A stretch of DNA of 10,616 bases from the NCBI GenBank assembly GCA_022572105.1, contig JACZWN010000121.1, positions 1-10,616 of the forward strand, read 5' to 3'. The DNA comes from Pseudomonadota bacterium (GTDB lineage: Bacteria; Pseudomonadota; Alphaproteobacteria; Kiloniellales; J153). The first letter of the stretch is position 1. Each line of letters opens with the position of its first letter. Under the pieces are notes generated by a model that had not been told where the DNA came from, made no database searches, and saw only the letters and a program-made list of their open reading frames with translations. The position numbers were made by a program, and so were the translations under genes. Shown piece after piece: positions 6,229 through 10,616 of this stretch.

Positions 6229-6264
6229 TACGGTCTAGAACAACAATATCAGGAGGTATGTCGG

Positions 6265-7401
6265 ATGAAAAAAATCAGAGTGGCCATCGCCGGTGTTGGC
6301 AACTGCGCGAGTTCCCTGGTCCAGGGTCTGGAATACTACAGGGGACGGAACGCGGGCGCGTTTGCCGGCCTTATGCATGCCCGGATCGGTGATTGGGGGC
6401 CAAGCGACATCGAGATCGTGGCCGCATTTGATATCGACCGCCGCAAGGTGGGCAAGCGGGTGGAGGAGGCGATTTTCGCCAAACCCAACTGCACCAAGGT
6501 TTTCCAGAGCGCCTTGCCGGTATCCGAGGTCGTGGTGCGGATGGGGCCGATTCTCGACGGCGTGGCGCCCCACATGGCCGACTATCCCGATGACGAGGCT
6601 TTCCGGCCGGCCGACGAGGAACCGGTCGACGTTGTCCAGGTCCTCAAGGACGCCAAGGCCGAGGTTCTGGTCTGCTACATGCCGGTCGGCTCTGAACAGG
6701 CGGGGCGGCATTACGCCCGGGCTTGCCTGGCGGCCGGAGTGGCCATGGTCAACTGCGTTCCGGTGTTTATCGCCTCCGATCCCGAATGGGCTGAGAAATT
6801 CCGTGGCGCCGGCCTTCCCATCGTCGGCGACGATATCAAGAGCCAAATCGGCGCCACCATTGTGCACCGGACCCTCACGCGCCTGTTTGGGGACAGGGGT
6901 GTGCATCTTGACCGGACCTACCAATTGAACACAGGCGGCAACACGGATTTTCTCAACATGAAGGCCCTCGACCGCCTGAAGTCCAAGAAGGTTTCCAAGA
7001 CGGAATCCGTGCAGTCGCAGCTGGACGAACGGCTGGATTCCCGGAACATCCATATCGGACCGTCCGATTACGTGCCGTGGCAGGATGACAACAAAGTCGC
7101 CTTCATCCGTATGGAAGGCCGCGGCTTCGGGGACGTGCCGTTGGAACTCGAACTCAGGTTGTCGGTCCAGGATTCCCCCAACAGTGCGGGCGTGGTCATC
7201 GATGCCGTCCGTTGCGCCAAGCTGGGATTGGAGCGCGGCATCGGTGGTCCTTTGGAAGCGGCCTCCGCCTATTACATGAAGAGTCCGCCCAAGCAGATGC
7301 GCGATTCGGTGGCCTGTGAATTGACCGAGGCATTTATTCAAGGCAGTGATGCCGGCAGCGTTTTCAGTATGGAGGCCGCTCGAACGACCGCCGGTGAATA
7401 G
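6265..7401 (+). CDS. ino1: myo-Inositol-3-phosphate synthase (L-myo-inositol-1-phosphate synthase)
   Basis: This NAD-dependent cytosolic enzyme converts D-glucose 6-phosphate to 1D-myo-inositol 3-phosphate, the only route to new inositol. The Rossmann NAD site IAGVGNCASS is at residues 8-17. Hallmarks of the family follow: GDDIKSQIGAT (188-198), LNTGGNTDF (221-229) and KTESVQSQ (245-252). The long conserved block from IGPSDYVPWQDD (264-275) through ELRLSVQDSPNSAGVVIDA (296-314) completes the active site. At 378 aa it belongs with the short archaeal/actinobacterial forms rather than the ~500-aa eukaryotic ones. The start ATG has a perfect AGGAGG (6251-6256) with 8-nt spacing. It is the first gene of a three-gene operon, and its stop overlaps the next start by 8 bp. 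The gene is less GC-biased than the glp genes, consistent with acquisition. Identity is secure. Confidence 0.97.
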   Translation: MKKIRVAIAGVGNCASSLVQGLEYYRGRNAGAFAGLMHARIGDWGPSDIEIVAAFDIDRRKVGKRVEEAIFAKPNCTKVFQSALPVSEVVVRMGPILDGVAPHMADYPDDEAFRPADEEPVDVVQVLKDAKAEVLVCYMPVGSEQAGRHYARACLAAGVAMVNCVPVFIASDPEWAEKFRGAGLPIVGDDIKSQIGATIVHRTLTRLFGDRGVHLDRTYQLNTGGNTDFLNMKALDRLKSKKVSKTESVQSQLDERLDSRNIHIGPSDYVPWQDDNKVAFIRMEGRGFGDVPLELELRLSVQDSPNSAGVVIDAVRCAKLGLERGIGGPLEAASAYYMKSPPKQMRDSVACELTEAFIQGSDAGSVFSMEAARTTAGE

Positions 7402-8269
7402 CTCCGACAGTCAGGCTGCCAATAATGATCCGGGCGGTGGGAACACTGCCCGGACCGTGGCCTCGCCCTGGGTCGAGCGGTTGCTCATGCTCCACCGTCA
7501 GGTGCGGAGCGCGGTCGCGAAAGCCGACCGTGCCGGAACCGGGTCCAAGAACGCGAAGGGCGACGATGTCAAACGCTTCGACCTAGTCGCCAACGACGCG
7601 GCTTTGGCTGTCCTCCGGGAACTCCAGTTGCCGGTCGTCGTCGTTTCCGAGGAGAGCGGGCCTCTGGAAATCGGTTCCGGCACGCCGCGACACCGTCTCG
7701 TCCTCGATCCCGTGGACGGGTCCGACAACTGGGCGCAGGGGTTGCCGTTGTCGGCGTTGTCCTGCGCCGTGCTGCCGGTCGATGCCCCCCTCCATCCCGA
7801 TTGGGTCGAAGCGGCCCTGGTCGGGCCGCTCGAGCAGGCCACGCCCCTGATCGCGCTCAAAGGCTCCGGCGCTTGGCGCGGGAAGGAACGCCTCCGGACT
7901 TTCGGCGTCCGCAACGTCGCCGGGGCCATGATCTCGGTCGAACTCAATCATCATTCTCCGTCGCCGGGCCTTGCGCGCCTGATGGCCGCTGCCAGAGGCG
8001 TGCGGTGCTACGGCTGCGCGTCGCGCGCCATCTCCCTGGTCGCCGAGGGCGCGACCGACGCCCACGTGGACGTGCGCGGCCGTCTGACTGCGGAAAGCTA
8101 CCTCGCCGCCGCACGGTTGGTGATCGAGGCGGGGGGCTGGGTCGTCGGCCTCGATGGCGCGCCCCTGGCGTCACCGGAAAGCTTGACCGACCGCGTCAGC
8201 CTGGTCGCGGCGTCGAGCCGGGAACTGTGCGATGAAATCGTCGATGTCTTGAGCCACGGAAGACACTGA
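7394..8269 (+). CDS. Inositol-monophosphatase-family phosphatase, atypical
   Basis: A 291-aa member of the Mg2+-dependent inositol monophosphatase superfamily. Metal-site motifs seen are EE at 86-87 (SEESG) and LDPVDGSDN (104-112, Asp105 and Asp108). A GCASRAISLVAEG block (207-219) matches the substrate region. The third metal-binding Asp, expected in the WDxAAG-like segment, is not present: DVRGRLTAESYLAA (226-239) has Glu234-Ser235 there. The DVRG-x-L layout is reminiscent of archaeal members. I chose the GTG at 7394 because it overlaps the ino1 stop (GTGAATAG), giving coupling; the ATGs at 7346 and 7349 are alternatives. In this operon it should remove phosphate either from inositol 1-phosphate or from the phosphorylated di-inositol product of the next gene. 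Family is clear, the substrate is inferred, and weakened catalysis is possible. Confidence 0.88.
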   Translation: MNSSDSQAANNDPGGGNTARTVASPWVERLLMLHRQVRSAVAKADRAGTGSKNAKGDDVKRFDLVANDAALAVLRELQLPVVVVSEESGPLEIGSGTPRHRLVLDPVDGSDNWAQGLPLSALSCAVLPVDAPLHPDWVEAALVGPLEQATPLIALKGSGAWRGKERLRTFGVRNVAGAMISVELNHHSPSPGLARLMAAARGVRCYGCASRAISLVAEGATDAHVDVRGRLTAESYLAAARLVIEAGGWVVGLDGAPLASPESLTDRVSLVAASSRELCDEIVDVLSHGRH

Positions 8270-8270
8270 T

Positions 8271-9617
8271 TTGGCAAACGCGGCACCGGAGATGGCGCTG
8301 ATCCTGGCCGCCGGATTGGGATCGCGGCTTCGACCGCAAACCAAGACGCCGAAACCCCTGACCAAGGTGCTCGGATTGACCCTCGCGGAACGGGTCGTCT
8401 GCACACTGATTGACGCCGATATCCGGCGGTTCCTTGTCACCCTCGGTCATGAGGCCGAAGCGGTCAGGGCGCATTTTTCCGATATCGCCCGACGTCGCGA
8501 CGTCAGGATCGACTTCATCGAAGCCGAGGACTGGGAGCGGGGCAACGGCGCCAGTGCCCTAGCGGCCAAGGGTCGCACCGGCGAGCCGCCCTTCTTCCTG
8601 GTCATGATCGATCATCTTTTCGATCCCGGGATTGCGCGGGCACTGGCCGACGATCCTCCTGCACCGGGAGAAATGTGCCTCGCCGTGGACCGCGACAAGG
8701 ACGGCATCTTCGATCTCGACGACGTGACCCGGGTCAAGATCGACGACGGACGCATTCAGGAGATCGAGAAGACGCTCGACGATTGGGATGCCGGCGACAC
8801 CGGAGTCATGCTTTGTACGTCCGGCCTGTTCGAGGGTCTCGAGCGCGCGGCGGCAAGGAACGAGCATGGGCTTTCCGACGGGCTCAGGGAGCTGGCGGGC
8901 GAAGGCCGGGCGAGAACCGTCGACGTGACGGGAATGCCGTGGCTCGACGTGGACACGCCCGAGGCCTTGCGTGAAGCCGAACGACGTCTGATGCGCGACC
9001 AGGGCCGCAAGACCCGGGACGGGCCGGTGGCGCGCCATCTCAATCGGCCGGTTTCCCGGTGGCTCAGCCGCTACCTGGTGCGCACGACGGTGACACCGAA
9101 CCAAATCTCTCTGATCTCGTGGCTGCTGTCGTGCGTGGCCGCGGGATTGATGGCCGTGAGCGGCTATCCTGCTTTGGCCGCCGGTGGCGCGCTGGCGCAA
9201 CTGGCCTCGATCGTCGATGGCTGCGATGGCGAGATCGCCCGCCTGAAGCATGCCCAGAGCGAATTCGGAGGCTGGTTCGACGCGGTCCTCGACCGCTATG
9301 CCGACGCCGTCCTGCTGTTCGGCCTGATGTGGCACGAATTTGCTGCGACCGGCACGAGCCTGTCCGTCTTGCTGGGGTTCGCGGCGATTTTGGGGTCGTT
9401 CTTGAACAGCTATACGGCGGACAAGTATGACGGGTTGATGGCGCAAAGGCTACAAGGCGCCTCATACTTTCGGTTGGGCCGGGACGTGCGGGTGTTCGTC
9501 ATTTTCCTCGGCGCCCTCTCGAACCTTCCTCTCGTCACCCTGGGTGTTGTCGCGGTGGTGATGAATGTGGAGGTGGTTCGGCGAATTGTCGTTTGTGCCC
9601 GCGCGGACACCAAGTGA
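8271..9617 (+). CDS. Fused CTP:inositol-1-phosphate cytidylyltransferase / CDP-inositol phosphotransferase (DIPP synthase type)
   Basis: Two domains are joined in 448 aa. Residues 8-240 are a sugar-nucleotidyltransferase with LAAGLGSRL (12-20) and TKTPKPL (24-30), plus a MIDHLFDP metal/catalytic strand (112-119). Residues ~255-448 are a membrane CDP-alcohol phosphotransferase with about six hydrophobic segments. Its motif is complete: Asp316-x2-Asp319-Gly320-x2-Ala323-Arg324-x8-Gly333-x3-Asp337-x3-Asp341. This architecture is that of the archaeal/thermophile enzyme that makes CDP-inositol and couples it to a second inositol phosphate, giving di-myo-inositol phosphate phosphate. A different acceptor, such as glycerol phosphate or a lipid, is possible. 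The TTG at 8271 lies 1 nt after the previous stop, with GGAAGA 7 nt upstream; the ATG at 8292 is the alternative. Position after ino1 and the phosphatase supports inositol phosphate as substrate. Confidence 0.9.
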   Translation: MANAAPEMALILAAGLGSRLRPQTKTPKPLTKVLGLTLAERVVCTLIDADIRRFLVTLGHEAEAVRAHFSDIARRRDVRIDFIEAEDWERGNGASALAAKGRTGEPPFFLVMIDHLFDPGIARALADDPPAPGEMCLAVDRDKDGIFDLDDVTRVKIDDGRIQEIEKTLDDWDAGDTGVMLCTSGLFEGLERAAARNEHGLSDGLRELAGEGRARTVDVTGMPWLDVDTPEALREAERRLMRDQGRKTRDGPVARHLNRPVSRWLSRYLVRTTVTPNQISLISWLLSCVAAGLMAVSGYPALAAGGALAQLASIVDGCDGEIARLKHAQSEFGGWFDAVLDRYADAVLLFGLMWHEFAATGTSLSVLLGFAAILGSFLNSYTADKYDGLMAQRLQGASYFRLGRDVRVFVIFLGALSNLPLVTLGVVAVVMNVEVVRRIVVCARADTK

Positions 9618-9880
9618 AGAAATGGCTTCGAATCAGACGTGTTAAAAGGGGAAATGATGGACGGTGAAGAATTCTGAAGAATGGATAACTACTAACCAAA
9701 AATAATACGGATCGCGGCACAGGATCTCGTAATACCGAGTCTCGTTGATACAGTGGCGTCGAGGGTTGCCATAAGCCGATCCCCCGCGCGCAGCCTTCTC
9801 AACCCCGAACGCGAACCGGCCGCCGCCGACTGACGCGGTCAACGTTTTCACCTGGTCGGGAGCCCACGGGCGGCGGTGCC
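9618..9880. other. Non-coding gap after the inositol operon
   Basis: This is the 263-bp convergent gap between the inositol operon and the small minus-strand gene. I find no tRNA, no credible ORF and no stem followed by a T-run on either strand. A small CTCG/CGAG stem near 9727-9740 is too short to call. The operon's terminator is therefore not identified. Confidence 0.5.
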
Positions 9881-10024
9881 TCAGCGGCGCCGGGCCACCT
9901 CGTCGCTCCGCTCTTGGCGCCGGTGCCGGTTGTGCCACGATTGCAGCAGAACCCGTGTCGTCGGATAGATGACCAGCACCGCCATAAGAAGAACAATGAC
10001 CGCGGTAAGTATGTCGGAGACCAT
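9881..10024 (-). CDS. Small single-span membrane protein (47 aa), unknown function
   Basis: Residues 5-20 form one hydrophobic helix (ILTAVIVLLMAVLVIY), followed by PTTRVLLQSW and a strongly basic, polar tail of about 17 residues that probably stays in the cytoplasm. No domain is recognised. The frame is open further upstream, to 10114, but I chose the ATG at 10022-10024: it has GGAGGAG (minus strand, 10034-10040) 9 nt upstream, and a convincing promoter (10064-10092) would place the transcript start between the upstream alternatives and this ATG. It is a stand-alone gene, convergent with the inositol operon. The combination of promoter, ribosome site, membrane helix and charged tail makes a real small protein likely; the role is unknown. 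Confidence 0.65.
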   Translation of the reverse strand: MVSDILTAVIVLLMAVLVIYPTTRVLLQSWHNRHRRQERSDEVARRR

Positions 10025-10063
10025 TGCGGGACACTCCTCCGCAGACCTTGCCGCTATGGAAAA

Positions 10064-10092
10064 ATTATCGCCGATTCGTTTCGTCATGGCAA
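10064..10092 (-). promoter_or_regulatory. Sigma70-like promoter of the small membrane protein gene
   Basis: On the minus strand TTGCCA (10087-10092) and GATAAT (10064-10069) are separated by exactly 17 bp. Each matches five of six consensus bases. Transcription would begin near 10057, leaving a leader of ~33 nt that contains the ribosome site. This is the best promoter match I found in the window. Confidence 0.65.
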
Positions 10093-10161
10093 GATGAGAT
10101 CCGATTTTCCCCAAAGCTACTGTGGGTGGAATTTTGTTTTATTTGACAGAGCCTTAGATGC

Positions 10162-10182
10162 TTATCCACAAAGTTATCCACG
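10162..10182 (+). promoter_or_regulatory. Pair of DnaA-box-like sequences
   Basis: TTATCCACA (10162-10170) is a perfect match to the DnaA-box consensus TTATNCACA. TTATCCACG (10174-10182) differs only in the last base. They are in the same orientation with 12-bp start-to-start spacing, close to one helical turn. An AT-rich stretch (about 10120-10150) lies just to the left, inside otherwise GC-rich DNA. It could be an origin-related or DnaA-regulated site, or a DnaA-binding reservoir. Confidence 0.5.
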
Positions 10183-10273
10183 ACGGTGGCTGGTCCCGCC
10201 CGTTGGCGGCGCGGTCTTTCCGGTCGCGCGGGCCTCGGCGGCGCCCGGGCCTCGGCGGCGCCTGCGGGGCCCC

Positions 10274-10581
10274 GACATCCCCCGGACGCTCACCAGCGAC
10301 CCGGAGAACCATCCCCTCGAGAGCCGCATCGCGCCGCTCCTCGACGCCGGTGCTCGCCAACGCCGCGGCCTATTTGCAGGCGCTCAGGGAGGGCCAGGGC
10401 GCGCCCGCGGGCACCGGCGAGACGGGCTCCCCTCGACAACCGCACGGTGCTCCCCGCCAGCTACGACCCCCGCCCCAAGCAAAAAGGTTACCCGATCGCG
10501 GTCCGGTATTTGTATCAGGGGGGCTGGAAACCGTCTGGGGCCGGGGCCGCGCCAAGGGCTAAACTGGCACCCGTCTCGTGA
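10274..10581 (+). pseudogene. Frameshifted ORF remnant, unknown product
   Basis: Three protein-like stretches follow one another in three different plus frames. The first, DIPRTLTSDPENHPLESRIAPLLDAG, runs to about 10351. Then LANAAAYLQALREGQG starts at 10353, and LDNRTVLPASYDPRPKQKGYPIAVRYLYQGGWKP runs from 10432 to a TGA at 10579-10581. Each step moves the frame by +1, as single-base indels would do. No start codon or ribosome site fits the first part, so the 5' end is also missing or begins upstream in GC-rich low-complexity DNA (10190-10273). I do not recognise the family. The stretches may be a decayed gene, an error-rich assembly end, or partly chance. Confidence 0.4.
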
Positions 10582-10616
10582 ACATAGCGGGTGACGGGCG
10601 GCACAGGGTGACCGGG

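Noticed and set aside
6258..6392. ATG at 6258 just after the AGGAGG, in a different frame from ino1
   Set aside because: Only 1 nt separates it from the ribosome site, and its product is the out-of-frame shadow of the ino1 N-terminus. The ATG at 6265 has ideal spacing.
6235..7341. Long minus-strand frame opposite ino1
   Set aside because: Ino1 is conserved over its full length on the plus strand; the opposite product is His/Gly-rich and shows no recognisable fold.
1..10616. CRISPR arrays, tRNA or rRNA genes
   Set aside because: I found no regularly spaced repeat-spacer pattern, and no cloverleaf or rRNA-like conserved sequence on either strand by eye.

Overview
The window looks like a piece of a high-GC alphaproteobacterial chromosome, probably of Rhodospirillales type. 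The evidence is a very GC-rich codon pattern, GTG/TTG starts, and an alphaproteobacterial style of glycerol catabolism: a DeoR-family GlpR, then glpD, then remnants of the GlpS/GlpV-type glycerol ABC transporter. Organism assignment is inference from gene content only. Layout: (1) 23-1741, minus strand: ribF (riboflavin kinase/FAD synthetase), preceded by a MaoC/PhaJ-like enoyl-CoA hydratase whose promoter region carries a PhaR-like inverted repeat. (2) 1742-5677, plus strand: a glycerol 3-phosphate locus. glpR has a promoter and putative auto-operator. glpD has its own promoter with two palindromes. The transporter operon that should follow has collapsed: the first ~76 codons of glpS are joined, out of frame, to the last ~160-190 codons of glpV. 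The rest of glpS, all the genes normally between, and most of glpV are gone. (3) 5667-5770: a 104-bp element with perfect 28-bp inverted ends at the end of the glpV remnant. It is followed by about 490 bp of lower-GC, structure-rich DNA with at most one weak small ORF. (4) 6265-9617, plus strand: a tightly coupled three-gene operon of myo-inositol-3-phosphate synthase, an atypical inositol-monophosphatase-like protein, and a fused nucleotidyltransferase/CDP-alcohol phosphotransferase. The fusion has the architecture of archaeal CTP:inositol-1-phosphate cytidylyltransferase/di-myo-inositol-phosphate-phosphate synthase. (5) 9618-10616: a 47-aa membrane protein on the minus strand with a good sigma70-like promoter, two closely spaced DnaA-box-like sequences, and a frameshifted ORF remnant reaching almost to the window edge. 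How the genes work together: the inositol operon contains what is needed to go from glucose 6-phosphate to inositol phosphate, CDP-inositol and an inositol phosphodiester. The dimer, di-myo-inositol phosphate, is a compatible solute best known from hyperthermophiles, which makes this operon in an apparently alphaproteobacterial background the most unusual part of the window. The GlpR/GlpD pair probably still oxidises glycerol 3-phosphate, but the neighbouring uptake system is destroyed.
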